This document shows positions 24,703 to 32,797 of a stretch of DNA of 64,000 bases, piece by piece. The stretch is from a virus, in IMG/VR virus record IMGVR_UViG_3300042893_001761, positions 1-64,000 of that record; one strand, written 5' to 3'. A program made the translations under genes and the position numbers. The number at the start of each line of letters is the position of its first letter. Position 1 is the first letter of the stretch. Under the pieces are notes generated by a model. The model made no database searches. It was given only the letters and a program-made list of their open reading frames with translations, and had not been told where the DNA came from.

Positions 24703-25611
24703 ATGGCTAAAGACCTAAAAATTACCGGAAAAGATATAGCTGAAATCCTTAAAAAGAAAAAATTTAAAGTTAAGGACGTAACCAGTACAAAAATAACCGT
24801 AATGGTAAACGGTGATAGAATTGCAAAATTAGAAGATATTGCAACGACACTTTCTAATTTAGGAGCAAAAGTAAATAAAAATCTAAGTGGCTCATCGATT
24901 GGTGGTGTGATAGTCGGAGATGTAAAAATCTACGTTAAAGCCGACGGTAGAACAGGCGGGCTTGATGTCGAACTGGATGCAATTAATAAATTAACCACTG
25001 CTGTATTGAACGCCGTTACGGCGAATGGCGGTCCAATCACTGTTAAATTAAAAAACAGAATTGTTAAAGGAGTCTGTAAGGTCGCTAAAACAAATGGAAC
25101 ACCAAAAAGTGATTTCCATTTAGCTGACTCAAATGGTAGACCTCTTGTGCATATTTCACATAAAAAAGGTTCGACCCCAAGAGACTTTCAACAATGGGGC
25201 GGAGTTACGGAAGACAGAATTGCTGCTCATCCAGAGGTTAAACAATTTGCTGTAAAATGCAAGGCATTATACGGTGAACAAATGCCTAACGGTGAATCCG
25301 CGTATATGCCGATAAAAGATAAAAATCTAAAAATGATGTCGGTATTCGGCGTCAATTATGATACGGGCGGTATTAATGAAAATAAAGTAGATGTTTTATT
25401 ACAAGGCGACCCGGGTCTTGAACAATTATCCAATGGTGTTTTTAGATTAACTGCAACCGGACATGTTCATTATCATGGCGATATACCGTCTGGCGGATTT
25501 GATCCTGTACTTGCAATGATTTATAAAGGCGATAGAAGCCAATTTGATATTAAAGGAGCCAGAGTTTCGATTTACCCCTCTGGCGGCAGAACATTTAAAA
25601 CTCAGCTTTAA
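24703..25611 (+). CDS. late hypothetical protein, possibly nuclease-like
   Basis: 302 residues under a late promoter. The N-terminal ~75 residues are Lys-rich; the centre reads KSDFHLADSNGRPLVHISHKKG then DFQQWGGVTEDRI and HPEVKQF. The D...S-x-K spacing recalls a degenerate PD-(D/E)xK active site. The end is beta-rich and glycine-rich. Similar proteins occur beside head genes of T4-like marine phages as far as I recall, without assigned function. Faces the minus-strand trio tail to tail, overlapping by 4 bases. Confidence 0.5.
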   Translation: MAKDLKITGKDIAEILKKKKFKVKDVTSTKITVMVNGDRIAKLEDIATTLSNLGAKVNKNLSGSSIGGVIVGDVKIYVKADGRTGGLDVELDAINKLTTAVLNAVTANGGPITVKLKNRIVKGVCKVAKTNGTPKSDFHLADSNGRPLVHISHKKGSTPRDFQQWGGVTEDRIAAHPEVKQFAVKCKALYGEQMPNGESAYMPIKDKNLKMMSVFGVNYDTGGINENKVDVLLQGDPGLEQLSNGVFRLTATGHVHYHGDIPSGGFDPVLAMIYKGDRSQFDIKGARVSIYPSGGRTFKTQL

Positions 25612-26228
25612 CCAATACCCATTCCCTTACGGACATCGTGGTACATGGCGTCCTTATGATCAGCCGACATTTTTGAGGGTGCTCCTGCATGGAAGGCTTT
25701 CTTGTTACCCTCGGCAGCATGAGCGCGCATCTTGCTTGCTGAAATACCACTCACACCTTCTGCATCCGGATCACGTTGTCCGGCAGAATGTACAGTAATG
25801 GATTTAAAATTGTAACCCTTGTGTCCACCAGCCGATGGCTTTCCATTGTACTTGTGGAGTAAACCGTGCATCTCCTTGGCGCGGTCGGAACCGACAATCA
25901 CGTGTAGATGCTTTACACCTTTGTCGGATAGATGAGCCGCGTGATGCAGAATCGTTGGGCTTTCCTTACTGGAAGCAACAACATTAGTACCCGGGAAAGC
26001 GTGCTTGGCGTGCTTTACTTTCTGTGCGCCTGTGAGCGGATTCTTCTTTGCGTCCTGCGAGTGAGACACCACAACGGTGTGTCCGGCATTATGCTTCTTT
26101 GCAATTTCGTGGACCTTATTCACCACAGTCTCGTGTCCGTTGGTAATAGGATTCATACGACCGAATGCCAATACATGGTGCGAATCGGCTGCTGCGGCTT
26201 CAGTGACAAATTGTTTGAATGATAGCAT
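25608..26228 (-). CDS. nucleotidyltransferase (adenylyltransferase fold) with capsid-targeting leader
   Basis: 206 residues. LAFGRMNPITNGHETVV (~20-36) is the (H/T)xGH nucleotide-binding motif of NMNAT/PPAT-like transferases, and GISASKMRAHA (~165) the matching ISxxxxR. Residues 1-11, MLSFKQFVTEA, resemble the T4 internal-protein leader MKTYQEFIAEA that directs proteins into the prohead and is cut after xE. So an NAD-type or other nucleotidyltransferase may be packaged in the virion. Last gene of a three-gene minus-strand late operon. Confidence 0.75.
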   Translation of the reverse strand: MLSFKQFVTEAAAADSHHVLAFGRMNPITNGHETVVNKVHEIAKKHNAGHTVVVSHSQDAKKNPLTGAQKVKHAKHAFPGTNVVASSKESPTILHHAAHLSDKGVKHLHVIVGSDRAKEMHGLLHKYNGKPSAGGHKGYNFKSITVHSAGQRDPDAEGVSGISASKMRAHAAEGNKKAFHAGAPSKMSADHKDAMYHDVRKGMGIG

Positions 26229-26230
26229 AA

Positions 26231-26854
26231 TTATTGTGCTCCGTGATACGCCTTAATACTTCCGTTGTGCTGCACGTGCCATGCGTGAATTTTTGTATTA
26301 GGATGCTTTTTACCCAAAGCTAAAGAGTGATCTAAATTCTTAGTGTCGTCGTCGTACACATGCACACTCTTAAATTTATGTTGAGCGATATGATGGTCGA
26401 TTACACGTGCTTTCCTTTCTGCAACGCTACCTGGAGTCTTGTCATTACCTGCTCGGTTTACGTGAATATCATGAATCGGTAGACCGTGCTTTTTAAATTT
26501 AGCAAGGTACTTTTCCTTATCATTCATATCGCCTCTGGCGGTATTGATAATGATCTTATGCTGCGGAGAGTTCCTAATGTTATTATGAATCGCCTTTACC
26601 TTGGCCAACATCTTATGGATGGGATGCGATTCATCATGAAACTTTTTAGAATCTTGAAATTCGCTATAATCGTAGTGGTGACCAGGAGACAATTTATGAG
26701 TATTGTATTCCGAATTGCTTAGGGATGTAACGTGCTTATTTCCGTGCATCACGTGCACCTTTGCATTTGTCTTGAATAGAGTTTCGTCCACATCAAATGA
26801 ATGAAGTGTTCCGTGTTCACCTGCTTCGGCTAAAAACTCAAGGAATGATTTCAT
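26231..26854 (-). CDS. HAD-superfamily phosphatase with capsid-targeting leader
   Basis: 207 residues. HAD motif I is SFDVDETLF (~18-26), motif II IIINTARGD (~102), and motif IV-like VHVYDDDTKNLDH (~166), where the DD pair fits. The polynucleotide phosphatase/acid phosphatase branch is likely. It starts MKSFLEFLAEAGE, a very good match to the T4 capsid-targeting leader with an LAE cleavage site. It lies between the nucleotidyltransferase and ligase-like genes; stop/start overlap of 4 bases with the ligase-like gene. Confidence 0.78.
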   Translation of the reverse strand: MKSFLEFLAEAGEHGTLHSFDVDETLFKTNAKVHVMHGNKHVTSLSNSEYNTHKLSPGHHYDYSEFQDSKKFHDESHPIHKMLAKVKAIHNNIRNSPQHKIIINTARGDMNDKEKYLAKFKKHGLPIHDIHVNRAGNDKTPGSVAERKARVIDHHIAQHKFKSVHVYDDDTKNLDHSLALGKKHPNTKIHAWHVQHNGSIKAYHGAQ

Positions 26855-28074
26855 CCTCTTACTTTGGCAAAGTTTGCTTTTGCAAATTCGGCACGATTCA
26901 CCAGTTTGGTCGGATGAGTCTTACCCTTGAATTTGTGATTCACGACAAAACCTTCGGGCTTCGACTTGGCACCATCGATATGATGCTCCAGACCGCCTTC
27001 ATGGGTCTCAAGGTTCTTTACAAGGGTATTCTTTGCGGCAGCCAGATGACTGTGCATTGAAAGAAGATTATTGTAGTGTCCAGCGTGTTTCGACACGTGG
27101 GAGACATGTTCGGCGCCGGTTGCGTGGTGTCTTGCAACTGCAGCCGGAGTCTTTACCTTTGATGCCAGTTTGGCATGATGACCCATAAGATGCTTTTGGA
27201 AGCCCTGTGCATTTGGCGTCTCGCCGGTACGGACGGTCTGATTAATGTACGTTGAAAGATGTCCTGCCTCGCCCTGGTGCCGCGCGGTTGCTTTGTACAT
27301 TGAGGCGCCGTGCTTGTCGTGAATTGCCTTGGCTGCTCCCATATGTTTATGGAACGCACTTTGATCCGATTTACCGTATTCAACTTTACTTGTATCGTGT
27401 TCGGCAGTCTTGAGATGAACGTCGGGATGCTGTTTAAAATTGTGGGTGTCGGGATGCGGGCTCACCGACATATGCTCGACGCCCGGCTTATTCGGATGCG
27501 GATGATACTGTTGGTGCACTACGATACCGACATGAGATTTCTTTACCTTTTTTTCTTCATCTCCGCGTGCCGTGTAGGTAATAGTGTTGGGAGTGAATGA
27601 GACTGCTTCATGCAGTTTATGATCTTCACGGGTGTGCATGAGGTCGCCTTGATAGACGCCTTGTTTTGGAGCAACCTTTGGAAGATGCTTCAGAGCATGT
27701 TTCAACTTACCGACCAAGCCCGGAGCATGACCATGATGCTTTTCAATGTCGGAATCAGAATAGTTTAATTTTGGATTCTTATTGAAAGCCGACTTGGTCG
27801 CAACAAAGAATTTCTTGGTGACTGGATGATGTCCGAAGACCAATGACGGAGAACCGTCATACTTCATGGTAAGGTCGGAACTATGTTTCTTCGCCTTCAT
27901 ATGCTCGTGCGCATGCATGAGAGCCGCGTGTGCATGTTCAAATCCCTGTGAGCCGTGCATTAACGGTCGGTCTTCCGGATGATGAATATGAGTCAGCTGA
28001 TTGGGATTCGTTGCTTCCGACAACATATCGATGTACGTATCGGCAACAGATTGGAGTGAAAGTAGTTCAAACAT
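26851..28074 (-). CDS. RNA/DNA ligase-like nucleotidyltransferase, probably virion-packaged
   Basis: 407 residues from the ATG at 28074, chosen because a late promoter (TATAAATA on the minus strand, 28090-28083) lies 8 bases upstream; a longer frame to 28263 would overlap the divergent gene. Motif I LTMKYDGSPSLVFG (K-x-D-G, lysine ~75) and a late EGFVVNHKF...KLVN segment match motifs I, IV and V of covalent nucleotidyltransferases (ligases/capping enzymes). Very His-rich in the middle. The N-terminus ends in IDMLSEATNP, a possible prohead-protease site. Confidence 0.65.
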   Translation of the reverse strand: MFELLSLQSVADTYIDMLSEATNPNQLTHIHHPEDRPLMHGSQGFEHAHAALMHAHEHMKAKKHSSDLTMKYDGSPSLVFGHHPVTKKFFVATKSAFNKNPKLNYSDSDIEKHHGHAPGLVGKLKHALKHLPKVAPKQGVYQGDLMHTREDHKLHEAVSFTPNTITYTARGDEEKKVKKSHVGIVVHQQYHPHPNKPGVEHMSVSPHPDTHNFKQHPDVHLKTAEHDTSKVEYGKSDQSAFHKHMGAAKAIHDKHGASMYKATARHQGEAGHLSTYINQTVRTGETPNAQGFQKHLMGHHAKLASKVKTPAAVARHHATGAEHVSHVSKHAGHYNNLLSMHSHLAAAKNTLVKNLETHEGGLEHHIDGAKSKPEGFVVNHKFKGKTHPTKLVNRAEFAKANFAKVRG

Positions 28075-28082
28075 GGATGTTC

Positions 28083-28090
28083 TATTTATA
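28083..28090 (-). promoter_or_regulatory. T4-type late promoter (minus strand)
   Basis: TATTTATA on the + strand reads TATAAATA on the minus strand, 8 bases from the start at 28074. The adjoining plus-strand ATAATAAATA (28087-28096) probably serves the divergent gene at 28105. Confidence 0.7.
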
Positions 28091-28104
28091 ATAAATAACC
28101 ATTT

Positions 28105-28812
28105 ATGAAACTTACTCTCGTGACTCCCACATGCAACCGTCAAGAAGCATTTAAACTCTGTGAAAGATTTATGGCTCGACAGACGGTGCCTTACCATCAA
28201 TGGATTGTCTTGGACGATAGCACAATGCCCGTCAATTGCACACTCGGTCAGCAGCATATCCATACGCCCGAGACCAAGGGAAAACAGAGTTTGGTGTTAA
28301 AGTTAAGGAATCTATTTGAGCATCAGGAAATGATTACGGGAGATGCCGTGGTCATTATCGAGGACGATGACTGGTATTCCAAGGACTATCTTGAAAAAAC
28401 AATAGGCTGGTTTAATTCGGGCACCTACGATCTAGTCGGAGAGGGTCGCGCTCTTTATTACAATGTGCTTAAAAGAACGTGGTCGATCCATAGCAATATG
28501 ACCCATTGCAGTCTCTGTCAGAGCTCGTTTAATCGCAATCTATTCCACGAGATGCCCAATATCTTAAAAGATACGTGCCCATTTGTTGATGTTCGCCTCT
28601 GGAACATAAAGAAGGCAAGTAAAAAGATCCATGAACCCAAAGATTTCGAGAGAACTCTTATCGGAATCAAAGGTATGTATGGAGTCAGTGGTGGTTACGG
28701 TAACGGACACAATCGTATCGACGGTACCCGAGACCCAGCACTTGAATTCCTCAGAAAGAATATCGGAGCCGAAGAAACCGAATTGTACCGCGGCTTTTAC
28801 GAAAACAAATAA
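28105..28812 (+). CDS. glycosyltransferase, GT-A fold
   Basis: 235 residues. It begins LTLVTPTCNRQEAF and has VIIEDDDWYSKDYLE (~84-98), the DxD metal site of family 2-like glycosyltransferases. HSNMTHCSLCQSSF and SGGYGNGHN are also present. It probably moves a sugar from a nucleotide-sugar to a protein, lipid or modified DNA base. The acceptor is unknown. Divergent from the late minus-strand operon, with an ATAATAAATA box before it. Confidence 0.75.
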   Translation: MKLTLVTPTCNRQEAFKLCERFMARQTVPYHQWIVLDDSTMPVNCTLGQQHIHTPETKGKQSLVLKLRNLFEHQEMITGDAVVIIEDDDWYSKDYLEKTIGWFNSGTYDLVGEGRALYYNVLKRTWSIHSNMTHCSLCQSSFNRNLFHEMPNILKDTCPFVDVRLWNIKKASKKIHEPKDFERTLIGIKGMYGVSGGYGNGHNRIDGTRDPALEFLRKNIGAEETELYRGFYENK

Positions 28813-28860
28813 CCCCGAGATTGCTCCCGGGGTCAATGTTGTTAAGATTTACCTAAACGA

Positions 28861-29166
28861 TTAGTACTGTTTTGGAGCTGGTGTCGAAGGAGCAATAATG
28901 TCGGAGGTGCCTTTTACGACGCCGCCAATAAGATCGAGACCGCCGCCAACAACTCTACCCGCGCCAGAAACAACTTTGCCGGTGGCTTCAGAAGCGACTC
29001 CAAGAGTCTTGGAAGCATCCGACGCGCCATTGCCGACGATATTGCCTACGCCGCCGATAGCAGCAGAACCAATACCCTTTGTGGATTGGTACGCCGAATC
29101 AACAGTTCCGCAACCGGTGAGGAGAGCAGTAATAACTGCAAGGATAAGAAGTGTAGTGTATTTCAT
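28861..29166 (-). CDS. small outer-membrane-type lipoprotein
   Basis: 101 residues. Signal peptide with lipobox LLTGC (Cys ~19). The mature part is Gly/Ser/Val-rich with repeated GSG/GGV turns and no catalytic motif. Late box TATAAATA on the minus strand at 29181-29174, 7 bases before the start. Possible roles are superinfection exclusion or an outer-membrane spanin-like partner; neither is shown by the sequence. Confidence 0.7.
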   Translation of the reverse strand: MKYTTLLILAVITALLTGCGTVDSAYQSTKGIGSAAIGGVGNIVGNGASDASKTLGVASEATGKVVSGAGRVVGGGLDLIGGVVKGTSDIIAPSTPAPKQY

Positions 29167-29173
29167 GCAGGTA

Positions 29174-29181
29174 TATTTATA
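29174..29181 (-). promoter_or_regulatory. T4-type late promoter (minus strand)
   Basis: Minus-strand TATAAATA just upstream of the lipoprotein start at 29166. Confidence 0.6.
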
Positions 29182-29202
29182 AAACCGAAAGCATTGACAA
29201 TG

Positions 29203-29210
29203 TATAAATA
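29203..29210 (+). promoter_or_regulatory. T4-type late promoter
   Basis: TATAAATA. The ~60-base leader to ATG 29272 contains a 7-bp hairpin (GGTAACA with TGTTACC, about 29227-29250). Confidence 0.6.
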
Positions 29211-29271
29211 GTATTCTACATAAACGGGTAACAGTAATTCCATTGTTACCTATGGGAAACTCGAAACTATC

Positions 29272-29724
29272 ATGTTAAGCTTTAAAGACTTTACTCCAGT
29301 ACAGTATACCGGCGGCGAATCAGAACAGCAGGACCTTAACGCAATGAAGCGTAAGCGCCGTCCTATGGATGAAGAGAATGATGCTCTTGATACCCGTAGA
29401 CAGGCCGACATCAAGAAAGATCACGAGAACCTAAAGAGCAAATCCACCGATGAAGTCCATAAGATTCATCAGGGAACACTAGGTAGGGTTCATTCAAAAT
29501 ACACTCCAGCTGAGGTTGGTGGTAAAAGAGCAATGATCGGTGATATTCTTCGCTACCGCCACGGCGATAGACATGTTGCAAAACACTTTGGTCTCGAAGA
29601 AGAAACGGATAACGTAAGTGTTGGAAGAAGCCGCGAGCTAGCGATTATTAAAACTCTCCACGGTTTAGCGGATAAGGATCGTGAAAAAAAGCGGAACCGT
29701 CTGAAAAAGAAGCCTTCTAAGTAA
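29272..29724 (+). CDS. late basic protein, head-associated candidate
   Basis: 150 residues, highly charged (many Lys/Arg/His and Glu/Asp). It starts MLSFKDFTPVQY, resembling the first half of the capsid-targeting leader seen in nearby genes, but without an obvious LxE site. The C-terminus is very basic (KKRNRLKKKPSK). A DNA-associated internal head protein is plausible. First gene of a late operon running to about 32 kb. Confidence 0.55.
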   Translation: MLSFKDFTPVQYTGGESEQQDLNAMKRKRRPMDEENDALDTRRQADIKKDHENLKSKSTDEVHKIHQGTLGRVHSKYTPAEVGGKRAMIGDILRYRHGDRHVAKHFGLEEETDNVSVGRSRELAIIKTLHGLADKDREKKRNRLKKKPSK

Positions 29725-29726
29725 TA

Positions 29727-30632
29727 ATGAAGTCCTTTATACAATTTGTAAGTGAGTCGGTGACAAAGGAAGTTGTTTTTACCTTTGGCAAATTTAATCC
29801 GCCCACGATCGAGAGTGAAGACCTCATTGAGAATGTAGCAAAGATTGCGAACGGTAAAACATATCGCATCTATACTTCTCATGTCGATGACCAAAAGAAC
29901 AATCCGCTCAAGCTTGAAGAAAAGGTGAAGTGGATGCGCAAAATGTCTCCGAAATATGCTCGGAACATTATGAGCGATGATGTTGATGGTCCTCTTGCCA
30001 TCTGCACAAAACTGTTTGAACAAGGATTTACTGGTGCCACCATGGTTGCTCCTGCCGACAGAGTGGTTGAGTACCAAGCACTCCTCGATAGCTATAATGG
30101 TTTTGCATTTACCTTTAAAGGTGGCGTCAAGGTTGTTGCGGCAACAGAATGCAACAATATCCTTTCGGAATCAAAATTACGTGCTGCTGCGATTGCAAAT
30201 GACCTTGAGACCTTTTCAAAGGGGCTTCCAGCCGACTTTGCGGAATGCGAAGATTATTTTAATGCCGTCCGTAATGGGCTTGGCCTCAAGGAATCACGCA
30301 ACTTCCGTAAACACATCCAGCTGGAATCCGTTGGCGACCGTAGAGAAGCATATGTGTCTGGAGAACTCTTTGAAATTGGCGACGATGTTGTCATTAAGGA
30401 ATCCGAAGAGGTTGGCAAGATTACTCACTGTGGATCCAATTATCTTATTGTCGAACTCACGGATGGCAAGAAGGTCCGTAAATGGCTGAATGCCGTGGAG
30501 CTTGTCGAGAAAAAGGTCATCATTCAGGAAGACCAGAAATTAGAAGAAAAAGCATTTCCAATCTATCAACCAAAAATTAGAATACCATCGAGTCAAGGTA
30601 TTCCATTAAGCAAATTCCGTAAACAATCATGA
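29727..30632 (+). CDS. nucleotidyltransferase-fold protein with altered active site and leader
   Basis: 301 residues. It starts MKSFIQFVSESV (capsid-targeting-like, VSE site). VVFTFGKFNPPTIESEDLI (~15) aligns with the GRxNPxTxGH motif of the nucleotidyltransferase at 25608, but GH is replaced by ES; the later ILSESKLRAAA (~151) keeps an ISxxxxR-like element. A C-terminal SH3/KOW-like part (GDDVVIKESEEVGKITHCG) is added. It is probably a divergent or non-catalytic paralogue adapted as a virion protein. Confidence 0.6.
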   Translation: MKSFIQFVSESVTKEVVFTFGKFNPPTIESEDLIENVAKIANGKTYRIYTSHVDDQKNNPLKLEEKVKWMRKMSPKYARNIMSDDVDGPLAICTKLFEQGFTGATMVAPADRVVEYQALLDSYNGFAFTFKGGVKVVAATECNNILSESKLRAAAIANDLETFSKGLPADFAECEDYFNAVRNGLGLKESRNFRKHIQLESVGDRREAYVSGELFEIGDDVVIKESEEVGKITHCGSNYLIVELTDGKKVRKWLNAVELVEKKVIIQEDQKLEEKAFPIYQPKIRIPSSQGIPLSKFRKQS

Positions 30633-32020
30633 AAAGCATCAAACAAATCCGCGAATCTAACTTAGAAGAAGCCTCAAAGAAAAAGAGCTCAGACATGGCA
30701 CGCGTCAATGCAGGTGCAATGTCCAAATCAGAATTTGATTCTAAATGGAAGAAGCCAGCCAAGAAAAAGAGTTTAGCTGGTCCGGGTGGGCTCTACAAGA
30801 ATCTTGTAAAAGAAGGTTCAGCCGAAGATATGGCCAAGCATCACGCAGCAGCTCAAGCAGCAAAGGCTGCCGGTGACAATGATGCGTTCCATAAACACAT
30901 GGATGCTAAGTTTGAAGTTGCCAAAAACCGGGATGCAGAAAATGCAAAGAAGCCCGTCACTCGTATGGAAGAGGACCTTGAAAATGCGTGCTGGAAGGGT
31001 TATGAAGCAATCGGAATGAAGATGAAGAATGGCAGAAAGGTTCCAAACTGCGTACCAAAAGAAGGTGTTAAAGAAGGCACCGAGGAAAGTCTTGATGAAT
31101 CGGCACACGGAGTCAAGGCTGCTAAGTTCTCTCAGAAAGCCAAACTGAACCCGTCAATCTCAACGCACGTCCGCGCTTCCGATGCACACGCAAAAGCTGC
31201 ATCGGCGTATGAAAAGAAGATTGCGGCCCATATTAAATCGGGTGGTGAAGCAAGCGAATTGAAGCCACTTGAGGCTATGGCAAAAAGCCATAATCGTTCG
31301 TCAACACTTCACAAGTTTATGGCACATCGCCTTGTGAAACAGGGGCTCAAGGAAGCCGTGGAAATGGCAGCCGAAGCAGCCGATGAGAAACTAAACCTTA
31401 AAATCACAAAACATTCACAGATGGCAGTGAATGCCGGTAAACGTGGTGATACTGCTGCTCAGAAATTCCATTTAGATATGGTAAGCAAGCTGAAGGCTGG
31501 CGAAGGTTCAGTAAATGAGGAAGCCGAGCATGACGACGATCAAGAGGAAATCATTATGGCCAAGGGACAGCTCCTTAAGATTGCCGATATGGCCAAGGAC
31601 CTTGCCGATTCAATGGATGATGAGGATGAACTGGAAGCCTGGATCCAAGCAAAAATTACAAGTGCGCGTGATCAAATGGATGACGTTCATTCATATGTTG
31701 AGTACACTCAGGACCTCTACGACGACCAACCGGAAGCAGAGAAGGAATATGCCACCGAGCAGGTAAATGAGGATGTTGCTTCTAATAACGATGCAAAGGA
31801 ACTTGCCCATATGCAGATGCTTGTCCGTCTTGGTCTCCTTGACCGCCTTAAACTAAATACTGTTACACGTGCGATTAAGAAACTGGATAACAAAATTCCG
31901 GTTACAACAACTGCTGAAAAAGACGTTCTCTTTGAATTGCTCCAGAACCTTATTGGAGCCATTAGTTCAGATGAAAGCATCTTCAGAAAAGTCAAATATA
32001 ACGTTGCCAATAAATCATAA
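30629..32020 (+). CDS. late head-associated protein
   Basis: 463 residues, charged, Ala/Lys/Glu-rich. The segment NACWKGYEAIGMKMKNGRKVPNCVP (~112-136) is a short motif I recall from internal or scaffold-like proteins of T4-like marine phages. The start MKSIKQIRESNLEEASKKK contains two possible prohead-protease sites (IRE, LEE). Long predicted helices elsewhere. Role in prohead core or internal protein is inferred. Overlaps both neighbours by a few bases. Confidence 0.55.
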   Translation: MKSIKQIRESNLEEASKKKSSDMARVNAGAMSKSEFDSKWKKPAKKKSLAGPGGLYKNLVKEGSAEDMAKHHAAAQAAKAAGDNDAFHKHMDAKFEVAKNRDAENAKKPVTRMEEDLENACWKGYEAIGMKMKNGRKVPNCVPKEGVKEGTEESLDESAHGVKAAKFSQKAKLNPSISTHVRASDAHAKAASAYEKKIAAHIKSGGEASELKPLEAMAKSHNRSSTLHKFMAHRLVKQGLKEAVEMAAEAADEKLNLKITKHSQMAVNAGKRGDTAAQKFHLDMVSKLKAGEGSVNEEAEHDDDQEEIIMAKGQLLKIADMAKDLADSMDDEDELEAWIQAKITSARDQMDDVHSYVEYTQDLYDDQPEAEKEYATEQVNEDVASNNDAKELAHMQMLVRLGLLDRLKLNTVTRAIKKLDNKIPVTTTAEKDVLFELLQNLIGAISSDESIFRKVKYNVANKS

Positions 32021-32310
32021 TGACTAAAACAGTAGAAACCCAACAACGACTTGATCGGATTGAGTCGAAGATCGACAAGCTTGCCGAGGCAATTATTTCA
32101 TTGGCCCGTGCCGAAGAAAAACTGATTCAACTCGAAAATGACAAGAAGTTCCTTATGGAGAAAATGCTCAAATTTGAGGAACGCCTACTCCAGGTAGAAA
32201 GAAACACCAGCGAGACGGCATCAGGTCTATCCTTTATTAACCGATTCTTCTGGATCGGAATGTCGGCAATCGGTGCAACCGTCATCGGTATGTGGTTTGC
32301 TCGCAAATAA
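32020..32310 (+). CDS. coiled-coil protein with C-terminal membrane helix (XhlA-like)
   Basis: 96 residues. Residues 1-68 form a heptad-like coiled coil (LDRIESKIDKLAEAIISL, then LEERLLQVERNTSETA-type repeats) and residues ~73-92 a single membrane helix ending ARK. This is the layout of XhlA-like hemolysin/holin-associated proteins. A lysis or membrane-tether function is possible. The start overlaps the preceding stop (TAATGA). Confidence 0.6.
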   Translation: MTKTVETQQRLDRIESKIDKLAEAIISLARAEEKLIQLENDKKFLMEKMLKFEERLLQVERNTSETASGLSFINRFFWIGMSAIGATVIGMWFARK

Positions 32311-32312
32311 AA

Positions 32313-32320
32313 TATAAATA
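32313..32320 (+). promoter_or_regulatory. T4-type late promoter
   Basis: TATAAATA nine bases before ATG 32330. Confidence 0.7.
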
Positions 32321-32329
32321 TAGTTTCCC

Positions 32330-32767
32330 ATGGCTCAACTTCCAAACACCATTTTATCCGTCGCAGAATCCTACAAACAGATGATTGTTCTTGATGAACA
32401 ATTTGATACCATTGAGGAAATGGTAATGGACCTTGCCGAAAAGAACAACGTAGATCCTGAAGTCATCTGGGAAGATTTTGAATCGGTAGATGATACCGAA
32501 CTCTTCGAGGCTGCAATCGACGCCAAAGGCCATAAAAGTTCTACTGGTGGTCTCACTCAAAAAGGTCGTGACGCATACAATAGAGAGACTGGCAGCAATC
32601 TAAAGGCGCCCGTCACAACAAAGCCGAGCAAGCTAAAACCGGGTAGCAAAGCTGCAGGTCGCCGTAAGAGTTTTTGCGCCAGAATGAGCGGCGTCAAAGG
32701 TCCCATGAAGGATAAAAAAGGTAGACCCACACGTAAGGCTCTTGCCCTACGCAAATGGAATTGCTAA
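32330..32767 (+). CDS. DUF6321-type basic protein
   Basis: 145 residues. An acidic first half (EEMVMDLAEKNNVDPEVIWED) leads into GGLTQKGRDAYNRETGSNLKAPV and then SFCARMSGVKGPMKDKKGRPTRKALALRKWNC, a block found in phages, marine viruses and annotated DUF6321. The C-terminal part is strongly basic and likely binds nucleic acid. Function not established. Late expressed. Confidence 0.75.
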   Translation: MAQLPNTILSVAESYKQMIVLDEQFDTIEEMVMDLAEKNNVDPEVIWEDFESVDDTELFEAAIDAKGHKSSTGGLTQKGRDAYNRETGSNLKAPVTTKPSKLKPGSKAAGRRKSFCARMSGVKGPMKDKKGRPTRKALALRKWNC

Positions 32768-32797
32768 TAGACTCTCCAACAATCAATAGTTAAAAAT

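Noticed and set aside
28075-28263. Longer N-terminus for the minus-strand ligase-like protein.
   Set aside because: It would overlap the divergent glycosyltransferase, and the late promoter at 28083-28090 would lie inside the gene. ATG 28074 fits promoter spacing.
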